A DNA stretch of 64,000 nucleotides from Amaricoccus macauensis_A (GCF_049800915.1 NZ_JBNAFY010000007.1:186001-250000), one strand, 5' to 3'. Positions 1 to 8,166 are shown, numbered from the stretch's first letter. Notes: generated by a model from the letters alone, not told the origin. Numbers and translations: made by a program.

Positions 1-201
1 TTCCATCTGTTTGCGTGCCGCATCGTCCGGAAACCGCCTCGCAAGATCGAGAAACCTATCGCGATCAAGCGGTGCGGTCTGTTCGCTGACTCCGGCGAGT
101 AGCATCAGTTCAACCGGAGTAAGCGACCAGAACGCGTCGGGTTGGAGCCTCAGCAAACCCAACCCAAGCCTCATGAGTTGTGGCCAAGCGATCTGTTCCA
201 T
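1..201 (-). CDS. GTA phage tail assembly chaperone-like protein gp10.1 (3' end cut by window)
   Basis: This is the 5' part (67 codons) of the small gene that follows gp10 in Rhodobacterales gene transfer agents, a tail assembly chaperone-like protein. Translation from the ATG at 201 begins MEQIAWPQLMRLGLGLL and contains the segment FWSLTPVELMLLAG, typical of this small helical family. The start lies two bases after the gp10 stop, so the two genes are probably translationally coupled. The frame stays open to base 1, and the stop lies outside the window. The call rests on family sequence and on its place in the GTA gene order. Confidence 0.8.
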   Translation of the reverse strand, partial: MEQIAWPQLMRLGLGLLRLQPDAFWSLTPVELMLLAGVSEQTAPLDRDRFLDLARRFPDDAARKQME

Positions 202-203
202 CC

Positions 204-527
204 TCAGGTATGGTCGCCGGGCATAGTGAAGGTGATCTTGAGAAGCTTTGCCGCCGCACGTGCCGCAGCAAGTGGTCCACCACCAATCTGACAGCCGAGC
301 AACTCGGCTTCAGTAATTTTGAACCCCCCACCATTCAGCCCGGCAACGAGAAGGCAGACCAAATCTCTGACCCGAAAGGCTCCTGTTTCGAAACGGGATA
401 TCATTTCAAAAAGGGATTCACTTTCCAGTCGCTGCTCAAGCTCGGCAAGAGCGCCAAGTGTCAACCGCATCCGGCGGAATTCTCCGTTGACCTCTAGTTC
501 GACTTCACCGCGATACGGGTTCACCAT
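204..527 (-). CDS. GTA protein gp10 (tail-associated, GTA family)
   Basis: A 107-residue protein matching the gene transfer agent gp10 family, which sits between the major tail protein and the tail chaperone. It starts MVNPYRGEVELEVNGEF and has the pattern LTLGALAELEQRL found in tail assembly chaperone-like proteins encoded after major tail proteins. Its ATG overlaps the gp9 stop by one base (ATGA-type junction), which implies translational coupling. The C-terminal part is rich in Ala and Leu and probably helical. Its precise role in the particle is not shown by the sequence. Confidence 0.82.
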   Translation of the reverse strand: MVNPYRGEVELEVNGEFRRMRLTLGALAELEQRLESESLFEMISRFETGAFRVRDLVCLLVAGLNGGGFKITEAELLGCQIGGGPLAAARAAAKLLKITFTMPGDHT

Positions 528-940
528 CAGATCGCCTCGAAGTTCAAGACACCCGCGGAGGCCAGAGCAAGCTCGTATGTCGCCTCTCCATTGTATTCAC
601 CTGCATATTCGATGCTGGTAATCTGGAATGGCCCCTGGATGACACCGAAGTCGGGAATGATGATCTGAAGGGCTGGCACATCGCCGGCGAAAAAAACGCC
701 CCGGATGAGCTCATCTGTCGCCTCGTCGCGGAAAATACCGGAACCACTGATTGACGCGCTACGGACACCGGCACCCGCCAGCAATTCACGCCATCGCCCT
801 TCGCTGCCGATATGGGTAGCATCGACCGTTTCGGCATTGAATGTAATGCGTGTGGCCCTCAATCCCGCAACGGTCTCAAATTCCCCGCCGCCAGCCGCAT
901 CGATCTTGATAAGAAGGTCCCTGCCCCTTTGAGCCACCAT
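527..940 (-). CDS. GTA major tail protein gp9
   Basis: Tail tube protein of the GTA particle, 137 residues. The product starts MVAQRGRDLLIKIDAAGGG and continues with short beta-rich segments, as in the TP901-1 type major tail protein family. The start at 940 is preferred over an in-frame ATG at 979 because AAGGA lies about nine bases upstream and the protein then begins like known GTA tail proteins. The gene follows gp8 and precedes gp10, the conserved GTA order. Its 3' end overlaps the gp10 start. Confidence 0.88.
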   Translation of the reverse strand: MVAQRGRDLLIKIDAAGGGEFETVAGLRATRITFNAETVDATHIGSEGRWRELLAGAGVRSASISGSGIFRDEATDELIRGVFFAGDVPALQIIIPDFGVIQGPFQITSIEYAGEYNGEATYELALASAGVLNFEAI

Positions 941-968
941 AGAATTTTTCCTTTTGAATGAATTCGAA

Positions 969-1385
969 TCAGACCACATCGATTACGGCGCGAAAGCGTA
1001 ACGTGATCGTTCGCTTGACCGGCGAGCGCCCTCGCTGCGCCTTGGCTCTGAGGAAACGAATGTCCACTATCTGGCCACCGGAGAACTGCGCACGAGCGCC
1101 CAGGAGGCAATCGCAAACGGATGCGGCGATGCGCTTTGCGCTCTCAAAACCGTTTCGTCCCGAGTAAACCTTCACGTCGAAATCATGATACGTACCTGAA
1201 CTGGTGGTCGTATCGAAGGGTCTCGCCGTCTCTTCACCAATTGTCACGTATGAGTGATCGATCGCTGAAGAATGCTGCAATGGCTCGTCATAGATTGCAG
1301 ATCCCACAATCAACGCAAGTTCCGCGTTTTCGGAAAGTCGGCGGAAAACTTCTGCCTGCAGTTGTGCGGCGTGATCGTAGCTCAC
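969..1385 (-). CDS. GTA protein gp8 (DUF3168, tail terminator-like)
   Basis: A 138-residue DUF3168-family protein, the position and size of the tail-completion/terminator protein in GTA and related siphophage clusters. It begins MSYDHAAQLQAEVFRRL, a helical start typical of this family, followed by GSAIYDEPLQ and a beta-rich middle. Its start overlaps the gp7 stop by four bases (1382-1385). The role at the head-tail joint is inferred from the family and the gene order. Confidence 0.85.
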   Translation of the reverse strand: MSYDHAAQLQAEVFRRLSENAELALIVGSAIYDEPLQHSSAIDHSYVTIGEETARPFDTTTSSGTYHDFDVKVYSGRNGFESAKRIAASVCDCLLGARAQFSGGQIVDIRFLRAKAQRGRSPVKRTITLRFRAVIDVV

Positions 1386-1723
1386 AATTGCACTCCTTCC
1401 TCGGCGTAGATCTCGAGGTATCGGCCTCGAGGGTCGACCTCCGCCACGCTGAGAATCTCGAAGATTCGACCGCCATCGCGAAATCTTTGGGAAGGAATTG
1501 GCCTGGACTTCGCACCGACAGGAGCGGCGCGAACTACAATCCTGTACGGTATGCGGGAGCGAGTTCTTGCCCCCTCGACCGTTTCACGACCTTTGCGTGC
1601 TTCAACTTGCGCCCAGAGGCGTCCAACCTCGGTCCAGCTCATGGCGAACCCGCCAGTTCCATCCTCGTGCGGTCTCGGCTCTTCCAGGATCAGGTTTCGA
1701 CTGAGAGTGACCGGACTGATCAC
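1382..1723 (-). CDS. GTA head-tail adaptor gp7 (head closure protein)
   Basis: A 113-residue head closure/adaptor protein. The central segment GGFAMSWTEVGRLWAQVEARKGRE is characteristic of SPP1 gp16-type head-completion proteins (W-x-x-VG-x-LWA), and the end RGRYLEIYAEEG forms the last strand. The start at 1723 overlaps the gp6 stop by four bases and the stop overlaps the gp8 start by four bases, so three consecutive genes are coupled. It is expected to sit under the connector ring and close the filled capsid. Confidence 0.87.
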   Translation of the reverse strand: MISPVTLSRNLILEEPRPHEDGTGGFAMSWTEVGRLWAQVEARKGRETVEGARTRSRIPYRIVVRAAPVGAKSRPIPSQRFRDGGRIFEILSVAEVDPRGRYLEIYAEEGVQL

Positions 1724-2316
1724 GAATTTCCCCCGAGCTTGAAAGAACGATAGGACTCGATGAGTACCAGCACGCCGAATGGCATTGTCTCACGGGCCAC
1801 TGATGCCTCGTAGCGAGTCTCGTAGTAGTACGCCGCTAGAAGAAAAACCGCCTGTTGAAGGTCTCTTGGGACACTATCCCAAGTGTCACCGTGACCAGCA
1901 GTGAACCGGATTTCCGCATGACCGGACCGGGGAATCGAGGGCAGCGCTCCTCCGTCCAAGCCAATCAGCCGAGGCCTGCGTGCATCCTTGAGGAGGTGGC
2001 ATTTTGCAGGATCGACGATTTCTTCTCGACCGTCAGCAGCAATCAGAACAATCTCATCGACGGACTCCACCGGCCCAACTGGGAGCCCTTGGCTCGTTTC
2101 CTGTTTCCACCGCGTGACCGTCCAGGAAAACTGGCGGGACAGAAGTGCATAGCCCAAACGCGCTTCGATCGCCGAGATGGCTGCGCGAAGATAAAGATCG
2201 AGGACGGCATCCTCTGACCCGTCATCCTCAAAACCGGTCCCAAGCCTGAGATGCTGCGCAAATGCCCGCACGGGTATGGCGTCGGACGCCAGTGTGCCCA
2301 CTTCAGTCAGTATCAT
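1720..2316 (-). CDS. GTA head-tail connector gp6
   Basis: A 198-residue gp6-like connector protein that forms the ring below the portal. The start MILTEVGTLASDAIPV followed by a helix ending AQHLRLGTGFEDDG is the family signature, as is AAISAIEARLGYALLSRQF. The ATG at 2316 was chosen over 2349 because AGGAG lies eight bases upstream. A stretch of about 210 bases separates it from gp5 and contains a strong inverted repeat, so the gene is not directly coupled to the capsid gene. Confidence 0.88.
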   Translation of the reverse strand: MILTEVGTLASDAIPVRAFAQHLRLGTGFEDDGSEDAVLDLYLRAAISAIEARLGYALLSRQFSWTVTRWKQETSQGLPVGPVESVDEIVLIAADGREEIVDPAKCHLLKDARRPRLIGLDGGALPSIPRSGHAEIRFTAGHGDTWDSVPRDLQQAVFLLAAYYYETRYEASVARETMPFGVLVLIESYRSFKLGGNS

Positions 2317-2411
2317 GTATTCACTCCTAGAGACCGGGGGCTCCGCCAAGTTTGGCGGTCTGCCCTGGATCCGCCGGCGATGCGCCTGGTCGGCCCTTCA
2401 TGCGAGTGGAT

Positions 2412-2470
2412 GCACACCCCCGCGCCGCCCGAACGGAAGGGAGCAGCAACTGGATTGCGCGGGGGTGTGC
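2412..2470 (-). repeat. 14-bp perfect inverted repeat between GTA capsid and connector genes
   Basis: GCACACCCCCGCGC at 2412-2425 is exactly complementary to 2457-2470 with a 31-base loop. It lies in the untranslated spacer between gp5 (stop at 2528) and gp6 (start at 2316). In the mRNA it would form a very stable GC-rich stem. It lacks a following T run on the minus strand, so a simple intrinsic terminator is unlikely. A processing, stability or attenuation role that keeps capsid mRNA abundant is inferred. Confidence 0.75.
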
Positions 2471-2527
2471 CAAGCCCTCCCCTTCAACGGGGAGAACCAT
2501 TGCGAAGCCTGAGCGCCCCTCTGGGCC

Positions 2528-3727
2528 TTAGCTCACGGCAAACTTGAGAAGCTTGATGGCGGAGAAGTCACTTACATCACCGCCGACCCGCTTTGTCGCG
2601 TAGAAGAGGACATGCGGCTTCGCCGAGAAAGGGTCCCGAAGAATACGCAAGTCGGGACGCTCCGCAACGGTATAGCCCGCGCGAAAATCACCGAAGGCAA
2701 TAGCGAAGGACTCAGTTGAGATATCCGGCATGTCCTCGGCAATCAGGACAGGATAGCCCATGAGTCGCGCGGGTTCCGCTGCAGCCAATCCATCCGACCA
2801 CAGGAACCGACCATCCGCATCCTTCATCTTGCGCACCGCGCCCGCCGTCTTGGAATTCATGACAAAGGTCGCGTTCGCTCGGTAGCGGGCACCCAGTGAA
2901 TAGACCAGGTCAACAATAGCATCCGCCGGCTCGTTGGGGTTGAAGTCGCCATCCGCACCGGTCGGGACGTAACCGAGAACTCCCCAGGACCATAGATCGT
3001 TGTCGACGGCAGGATAGGTCAGGAAACCAGTCGGCTTCTCGTTTCCGTCGCCGGAGATGAAGGCCTGAGCCTCTGCTCTGCTGAACTTGTCAGCGATACG
3101 CTGTGCCAACCAGCCCTCCACATCGAAGGCGCTGTCATCGAGAAGGCGCTGAGACGCGCGCGGCAGAGCGGAAAGTTCATGGAGCGGAATCGAAATCCGT
3201 TCGACCTGAGGCGTATCGGTTTCACCGGCCGGGTCGGTCTCGGTTGCCCAGCCCGCGCCTGCATCCGTATGATCGACGAGGACATCGAAGGCCGTCGCTT
3301 CGACGCTCACGACATTCGCGACCGAACGAATTGACGACGAGCCGCGCAGAACACCGATGATCTCGGCAGCCGTCTGCGGATCGACAAGGTAGCCACCATC
3401 TGCAGCGACATGCGTTGAAAGCGCCTTGCCCTCGAAGCACAGGCCACGAAGACCATCGTCGTCGCCAGTCCGGAGATAGGCGGCAAACGCCTTTTGGTGC
3501 GGCGTTTCGCTCTCACCAGCATGTGCGAGGGGGGGACGGGACATCGCAATGGACTTTCGATCAAGCATGGCCAAACGGTTTTCCTGCTCGTTGAGTTGGG
3601 ATTTGATTTCGGATTGAAACAATTTGAAATCCTCGAGGAAGCCCGCGACTGCACTCTTCATCTCGACATGCGGATTCTGACCCAGCGCAGCGCTATCGGC
3701 CCGGGATTTACTCTCAGGTTTGTTCAT
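2528..3727 (-). CDS. GTA major capsid protein gp5 (HK97 fold)
   Basis: Major capsid protein, 399 residues, of the HK97 family. The N-terminal ~110 residues are charged and helical (a scaffold-like delta domain with KQFQSEIKSQLNEQENRLA-type coiled coil), followed by the core beginning near AADGGYLVDPQTAAEIIGVL and the segment SIRSVANVV. The C-terminal part RADLRI-like (GYTVAERPDLRILRDPFS) is usual for the family. The ATG at 3727 has GAGGAA about ten bases upstream. The protease gene precedes it, so N-terminal cleavage during maturation is expected. Confidence 0.93.
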   Translation of the reverse strand: MNKPESKSRADSAALGQNPHVEMKSAVAGFLEDFKLFQSEIKSQLNEQENRLAMLDRKSIAMSRPPLAHAGESETPHQKAFAAYLRTGDDDGLRGLCFEGKALSTHVAADGGYLVDPQTAAEIIGVLRGSSSIRSVANVVSVEATAFDVLVDHTDAGAGWATETDPAGETDTPQVERISIPLHELSALPRASQRLLDDSAFDVEGWLAQRIADKFSRAEAQAFISGDGNEKPTGFLTYPAVDNDLWSWGVLGYVPTGADGDFNPNEPADAIVDLVYSLGARYRANATFVMNSKTAGAVRKMKDADGRFLWSDGLAAAEPARLMGYPVLIAEDMPDISTESFAIAFGDFRAGYTVAERPDLRILRDPFSAKPHVLFYATKRVGGDVSDFSAIKLLKFAVS

Positions 3728-3767
3728 CAGTGAAATTCCTCGGTGACTGATGGTTTTGTCGGCCACC

Positions 3768-4328
3768 TCAGGCCAACATCGCTCTGGCCTCACGAAAAGA
3801 TTCGGCCAGCGCCTGCGCCAGGTCATCTTCCTCTTGGGAAGTTTCCGCCTGCACCCGCGCCTCAGGGAGCATTGGAAAAGTCACCAGAGAGACTTCCCAA
3901 AGCTCGATCTCGTGCAACGTCCTGCCGCCCCCGGCCGACTTTTCGCTTCTTACGGTTCGATAACCGATGGAAAGGCCGTCGATCGCGCCGGCCTTGAGAA
4001 GGGCGTGAGCTTCCCGCGCAGCCTGGACCTCAAGCAGAAGACGTCCTTTGACGAACAACCCCTTGCCATCTTCGCGAACTTCGTCCCAGATACCAATCGG
4101 TTGCGACGGGTCATGCTGCCACAGCATCTTCACGCGCCGTCCGGCGCTCTTGAGTCGCGTTAGCGATGCTCCGTAGGCCCCTTCGCTCACCGTATCTCCG
4201 CCCTCATCGCGGGCTCCAAAAAGACTGGCGTAACCGGCAATCAGGGCGCCATCCTTAAGCGAGAGCTCGCTGTCAAACTGACGGAACTTTGTTTCGAGCG
4301 AAGACGGATTTCCGAAGGGGCTGATCAT
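3768..4328 (-). CDS. GTA prohead protease gp4
   Basis: HK97-type prohead maturation protease, 186 residues, which cleaves the delta domain of the capsid protein. Visible signatures are GYASLFGARDEGGD near the N-terminus, MLWQHDPSQPIGIW containing the expected catalytic His, and AIDGLSIGYR containing the expected Ser. The ATG at 4328 overlaps the stop of the preceding small membrane-protein gene by four bases. An in-frame ATG at 4469 would extend it deep into that gene and is rejected. Confidence 0.92.
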   Translation of the reverse strand: MISPFGNPSSLETKFRQFDSELSLKDGALIAGYASLFGARDEGGDTVSEGAYGASLTRLKSAGRRVKMLWQHDPSQPIGIWDEVREDGKGLFVKGRLLLEVQAAREAHALLKAGAIDGLSIGYRTVRSEKSAGGGRTLHEIELWEVSLVTFPMLPEARVQAETSQEEDDLAQALAESFREARAMLA

Positions 4329-4795
4329 TCTATAACCTCGAATAAGTTGCTTTCGGTCCGAACGACCCGCCGCACGTGGCCTTCGACCTCGAGTTCCCAT
4401 GCAATGCTCAGGATATAGGTCCCTACCGCGAGAGGCGGGCAGTCGCCTTCCCGCGATGCTCTCAGCCAATCCCCCAAATTCGAAATTTCAGGGAGATCGG
4501 TAGCGTAGAGTATGTCGCTGTTGCCCGTCCGCCTGCAGAATACGAAGAGGCCGTACTCGCCCCCGCGGCGAAGGGTCAGGATCCAGTTGACCGAAAATGG
4601 CCTCCGAACCGTACGATCCAGGCGCACAATAGGAAGGCCCCCCGTTTCAACCGAGCCGACTTTCAGGGAGTGCACTTCGAACCAGTGACTGGTCGGGACG
4701 GTCTGACGAACCAGTTGCACTGCGATCGGGTAGAGCCATGTTGCAACTATCACGCCGATCACGATGCCAAAAAGGGGAAAGCGCCACCCCTTCAT
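4325..4795 (-). CDS. small membrane protein inserted in the GTA cluster, function unknown
   Basis: A 156-residue protein not recognised as part of the R. capsulatus GTA set. Residues about 7-28 form one hydrophobic segment (FGIVIGVIVATWLYPIAV). The rest is a polar, probably beta-rich domain with two Cys (in LFVFCRRTG and GDCPPL), which could form a disulfide if periplasmic. It is locked into the GTA operon: its start overlaps the gp3.5 stop and its stop overlaps the gp4 start, each by four bases. The coupling says it is co-produced with head proteins. A membrane role in assembly or release is only a guess. Confidence 0.75.
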   Translation of the reverse strand: MKGWRFPLFGIVIGVIVATWLYPIAVQLVRQTVPTSHWFEVHSLKVGSVETGGLPIVRLDRTVRRPFSVNWILTLRRGGEYGLFVFCRRTGNSDILYATDLPEISNLGDWLRASREGDCPPLAVGTYILSIAWELEVEGHVRRVVRTESNLFEVIE

Positions 4796-5085
4796 TTGCC
4801 CATGCCCGATACAACCTCGACCATCACGCCCTTGAACGCCATCCAGCCAGCGGCGACGACAGCAGCCCAACTCGCAACCGTCTTGATCGACGACAGAAGC
4901 CAGACCCGGCGTTTGCGCTCCTCGAGAAGCAAGTCGATCCCTGCGAGCTTCTCCTTAACCTTTTCAGGTGGTCCCAACGCGCGGATGATCTGGAGGTACT
5001 CGCGCATTTCCCGATCCGCAGAGGGATCGAACGGCTCGTAGAGAAACCTCGAGCCGCCTCCGCGCGGTCCGTTTTCCGACATCAT
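4792..5085 (-). CDS. GTA head formation protein gp3.5 (rcc01685 family)
   Basis: A 97-residue protein matching the family of the small gene between portal and protease in RcGTA, needed for head formation. The N-terminal half is charged and helical (SADREMREYLQIIRALGPPEKVKEKLAGIDLLLEERKRR, a short coiled coil). The C-terminal half contains one hydrophobic segment (TVASWAAVVAAGWMAFKGVMV), consistent with membrane association. The start overlaps the portal stop by four bases. Confidence 0.83.
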   Translation of the reverse strand: MMSENGPRGGGSRFLYEPFDPSADREMREYLQIIRALGPPEKVKEKLAGIDLLLEERKRRVWLLSSIKTVASWAAVVAAGWMAFKGVMVEVVSGMGK

Positions 5086-6257
5086 CCATCCTTAAGTTTC
5101 GGAAGGCCCAGCAGTTGCCGCTTTTCCGCATCTGTCAGGAATTCGGCATTACCAATACGCCCCCAAAGGTTCTCCCTCTCCTCGGCCAAGGCAGGAACGT
5201 TGTCGAAGTCCACCTTGATTTCGAATGGCTCCGCGTAATAGCGGCGAAACCAGCCCGAAACCGCAGCGAAGGTCTTTGAAACGAGCGGCAGAACAGTCAA
5301 CCGATAGAATGCCCTGTGGGCCTCCTGGTAGTTCGCGTAGGTATTGTCGCCGGGAAGTCCCAGCAGCATGGGTGGCACACCGAACGCCAGTGCAATATCG
5401 CGTGCGGCGGCCGCTTTAGTGTTGTGAAACTCCATGTCCGAGGGCGAGAAACCCATCTGTTTCCAGTCAAGCCCGCCTTCGAGAAGCATCGGGCGCCCTG
5501 CATTGTGCGCCCCCTGGTGATAGCTCTCGAGTTCCTCGGTCAGTCGCGCGTATTGGTCCGCCGCCATGGAGCCCTGACCATCTGGCCCCTTGTAGACAAT
5601 GGCACCGGAAGGCCGGGCGGCGTTGTCGAGAAGGGCTTTTGACCAAGTGCTTGCAGCATTGTGGACGTCGATCGCGCTGGCCGCTGAATGCAGTGGCGAC
5701 AAGCCATAGTAATCGTCCTGCGGATGAAAGCTGCGCACATGCAGGATGGGTGGCCGGTCCTGTCGCATGTCAAACACATGCTTTTTCGCGCCCACGACAT
5801 ACTCGTAGGCAACTGGCCACCCATCGTCCCCGGGAACGATGCGCATTCGATCGGAACGGAGGGCATATAACTCAAGCGGTCCCCTCGAGGCGTCCACGCC
5901 AGCCGCCTCGAGATAGCCATCACCAGAAAGCAGCAGATGGCCGAAAAAGCTCTCCATGAGTGCCGGCCCCGATTGCCCCGAATTGGGAGTATTGAGAAGC
6001 TGCAGGCAGGGGTGCGTGTCATAGCGCCGGTCATCGTCCTGCACGACGATAGGGACAGCCGATCCGGCCTCGGCAATGAGCTTCACGCACCTGAAGGCAA
6101 CCGGATTGCGAAGGAACCCAACCCTCGTCAGCGTTGGGTTATCCCTAGGTGACCAGGCCGGTCGCCCGGCCCCGTGAAAGGCAACAACTGGCGCCGCTGC
6201 AGATGCCTTGGCTTCGTCGACCTTTGGTTTGGACGAGCGGAAGAATTGCAAGACCAT
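5082..6257 (-). CDS. GTA portal protein gp3
   Basis: HK97-type portal protein, 391 residues, forming the dodecameric channel for DNA packaging. Recognisable stretches are RNPVAFRCVKLIAE near the N-terminus, HPLQLLNTPN-like THPCLQLLNTPN, the pattern GDGYLEA, and VPPMLLGLPGDNTYANYQEA toward the end, all typical of this family. The start MVLQFFRSS at 6257 has AGGAG about 12 bases upstream. Alternative ATGs at 6317 and 6308 lack such a site. The gene ends in a four-base overlap with gp3.5. Confidence 0.93.
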   Translation of the reverse strand: MVLQFFRSSKPKVDEAKASAAAPVVAFHGAGRPAWSPRDNPTLTRVGFLRNPVAFRCVKLIAEAGSAVPIVVQDDDRRYDTHPCLQLLNTPNSGQSGPALMESFFGHLLLSGDGYLEAAGVDASRGPLELYALRSDRMRIVPGDDGWPVAYEYVVGAKKHVFDMRQDRPPILHVRSFHPQDDYYGLSPLHSAASAIDVHNAASTWSKALLDNAARPSGAIVYKGPDGQGSMAADQYARLTEELESYHQGAHNAGRPMLLEGGLDWKQMGFSPSDMEFHNTKAAAARDIALAFGVPPMLLGLPGDNTYANYQEAHRAFYRLTVLPLVSKTFAAVSGWFRRYYAEPFEIKVDFDNVPALAEERENLWGRIGNAEFLTDAEKRQLLGLPKLKDG

Positions 6258-6368
6258 CGGTTGCTTGCTCCTGAATTGCGAGGCTGACGAAGAGGGAGTG
6301 TCCGACATGCACCTCACGACATGGTGCCGAAACGGACACCCACGTGTGATTGCAAAGTGCGTGCCGTC

Positions 6369-7685
6369 CTAGAGCCGGCGGATGCGAGGTGTCTTATGCG
6401 CGAAGGCAGGGTCGATCATGAGATCAGTAAGAGCCCAGACCAGGGCATCGACCCGGTCCGGGCTTCCACGACCCTTGTACCCGGCAAGGGTCATTGCCGA
6501 CATTTGATCCTCCAGCTCTGGAAATTGCTCGCGGTGCCTGACACGCCGCTGCTCATAAAGAGCTGCGATCGGCTCGGCGCGCGCCGATTTCCCTTGGCTC
6601 GCACGGACAGCACGGAACGCGACCGTCGCATCGACCTGTCGGATGAGCGTGGAGACGAGATCACCTCCCTGGTTCACCTCGGCAATCAACCTGTCCGCAC
6701 GATATCTATGAAAGAGCTCAACGGCTCGACAGGCCCAGGCTTGTGGGCTGGCACCGCCAATGCTTCCGTCGAGGATCACTTCCGCCCTCCAGTCCTGCGG
6801 AGCACCACGCCGAGCCACTCCGGCGACGACGATCCCGCATTCATCGGAGTTCGGTCCGCTTGACACAGGTGGATCGACCGCAATCACGATCCGGTCGAGT
6901 TCTGTCTCCTGCAGTTTCTTTGCTTGGTCGAGCAATTCGGAAGGCCAGAGCGCGCCGGAATGATCAAGAAGCAATTGGCCTTCAAGCTCCTGCCGGCCAA
7001 GGCGGCTGTTTCCGTATTTGCGCGTGACTGTATCCAAAAAACTGGCCGCCAGATGCATCCGGTTTGCCGATGTCGGCGCATGGGTTGTCACTGTCGACGG
7101 TTCTTCGAGCAGATCCCTAAGAAGAGGGTTGTTGCGTGGGGTCGTCGTCACGATCTGCCGCGGCCACTTTCCGAGTCTCAGCCCGAATTGCAGCATATCC
7201 CAAGCCTCGTGCGACTTGCGCCACTTGGCAAGTTCATCGCACCACGCGCAATCGAACTGGGGTCCACGCAGCGATTCTGGATCGCTTGCCGAGAAAATCT
7301 GTGCGGTCGCACCGTTGGGCCAGCTAAGTTGCTTTCTTCCTGCATTCCATTCGGGACGGCGATCCGGCGGAGAACACTTAAGTATCCCGGATTCACCAAA
7401 GATCATCACTTCCCGAGCCTGATCGAGCGTTTCGCCGACGAGTGCGACCCGGGAGCATGCCCCCGGGTCCTCAGGTCTTACGCCTTCAACCTGTTGTCGG
7501 ATCCATTCGGATCCGGCCCGGGTCTTTCCGGCTCCCCTGCCTCCTAGAACGATCCAGGTTGTCCAATCGCCGGCTGGCGGCAACTGGTGCCCCGCAAGCG
7601 CCCAATGCTCGAAGAGCCAGGGGAGCGAGAGGATCGCGTTAGGAGACAGGGAGTTCAGAAACGCCTCAACTTTGTCGGGTGGCAT
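6369..7685 (-). CDS. GTA terminase large subunit gp2
   Basis: Packaging motor and nuclease, 438 residues from the ATG at 7685. The Walker A motif GGRGAGKT is at about residues 48-55, followed by QFDCAWCDELAKW, which holds the Walker B Asp-Glu. The C-terminal nuclease half shows IVIAVDPPVSSG with the first metal-binding Asp and ends in RVDALVWALTDLM. An in-frame ATG at 7781 would overlap gp1 by about 115 bases. The ATG at 7685 overlaps it by 20 and is preferred, although its ribosome binding site is weak. Confidence 0.93.
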   Translation of the reverse strand: MPPDKVEAFLNSLSPNAILSLPWLFEHWALAGHQLPPAGDWTTWIVLGGRGAGKTRAGSEWIRQQVEGVRPEDPGACSRVALVGETLDQAREVMIFGESGILKCSPPDRRPEWNAGRKQLSWPNGATAQIFSASDPESLRGPQFDCAWCDELAKWRKSHEAWDMLQFGLRLGKWPRQIVTTTPRNNPLLRDLLEEPSTVTTHAPTSANRMHLAASFLDTVTRKYGNSRLGRQELEGQLLLDHSGALWPSELLDQAKKLQETELDRIVIAVDPPVSSGPNSDECGIVVAGVARRGAPQDWRAEVILDGSIGGASPQAWACRAVELFHRYRADRLIAEVNQGGDLVSTLIRQVDATVAFRAVRASQGKSARAEPIAALYEQRRVRHREQFPELEDQMSAMTLAGYKGRGSPDRVDALVWALTDLMIDPAFAHKTPRIRRL

Positions 7686-7989
7686 TCCAGACAGAAAGTC
7701 TCGAAGAGATCTCCGCTCGGGCGCTGTCGAGGTCCAAGTCCTCGACACCCCTCTGCTTTCCATTGGGCGCTTGCTCTGCAAGGCATTCCTCGAGATTCAT
7801 GACTGTCTGAAGCGCTTTGAAGTGCGCAAGCATCGTCTCGACGGAATACCGGTTTCCGTTATCGTCGAGCCCGTTCGATTGAAGGACCGTGATCCGTCGC
7901 CTCAAGGCGTTGGAGAGGTCACGATACATTTTGAGCGTTTCGGAGAGCGTTTCCGCTTCCGTAACTCCATTTGGTGCTGAAATTTTCAT
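7666..7989 (-). CDS. GTA small terminase-like protein gp1
   Basis: First gene of the GTA cluster, 107 residues, in the place of the small terminase (rcc01682-like). It is mainly helical: TEAETLSETLKMYRDLSNALRRRITVL and YSVETMLAHFKALQTVMNLEECLAEQ. The start at 7989 is chosen rather than 8037 because the longer form adds an Arg/Gly-rich tail unlike the family. The assignment relies mostly on position before the large terminase and on the helical pattern. The promoter lies about 95-120 bases upstream. Confidence 0.8.
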   Translation of the reverse strand: MKISAPNGVTEAETLSETLKMYRDLSNALRRRITVLQSNGLDDNGNRYSVETMLAHFKALQTVMNLEECLAEQAPNGKQRGVEDLDLDSARAEISSRLSVWNATRQS

Positions 7990-8083
7990 GAGATGATTGC
8001 CCCGGCTGCTCCGCCCGGGCCGAAAATGAAAAAGCAAGGACGCTTTCGCTCCCTGCTAGCCCAATTCTTCCAGCTTGACTCAG

Positions 8084-8112
8084 CTTATACATCGGAGCGC
8101 TCGCAGAGTCAA
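8084..8112 (-). promoter_or_regulatory. candidate sigma-70 promoter of the GTA operon
   Basis: Reading the minus strand, TTGACT (8107-8112) is followed after exactly 17 bases by TATAAG (8084-8089). This is close to the housekeeping consensus and places the transcript start near 8077, about 90 bases before gp1. No other convincing promoter is seen between mltG and gp1. GTA transcription in R. capsulatus depends on the activator GafA, whose site could lie in the AT-rich segment to the right (about 8167-8220). That part is inference. Confidence 0.6.
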
Positions 8113-8129
8113 CAGCCAAAATGAGTAAA

Positions 8130-8166
8130 CCCAAGTCTGGAAACGACGACCCCAAGCAGACTTGGG
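8130..8166 (-). terminator. candidate terminator of the fab/mltG operon, upstream of the GTA promoter
   Basis: CCCAAGTCTG at 8130-8139 pairs perfectly with 8157-8166 around a 17-base loop. On the minus strand the stem is followed by TTTACTCATTTT, a weak T-rich tract. It lies downstream of mltG (stop 8296) and just upstream of the GTA promoter, so it would insulate the GTA operon from read-through. The remaining spacer 8167-8295 is AT-rich without a coding frame. Confidence 0.6.

Noticed and set aside
1..7989. Reading the head-tail genes as an ordinary prophage
   Set aside because: Gene order, the gp3.5 and DUF3168 genes and the lack of integrase, repressor, replication or attachment sites fit a Rhodobacterales gene transfer agent.
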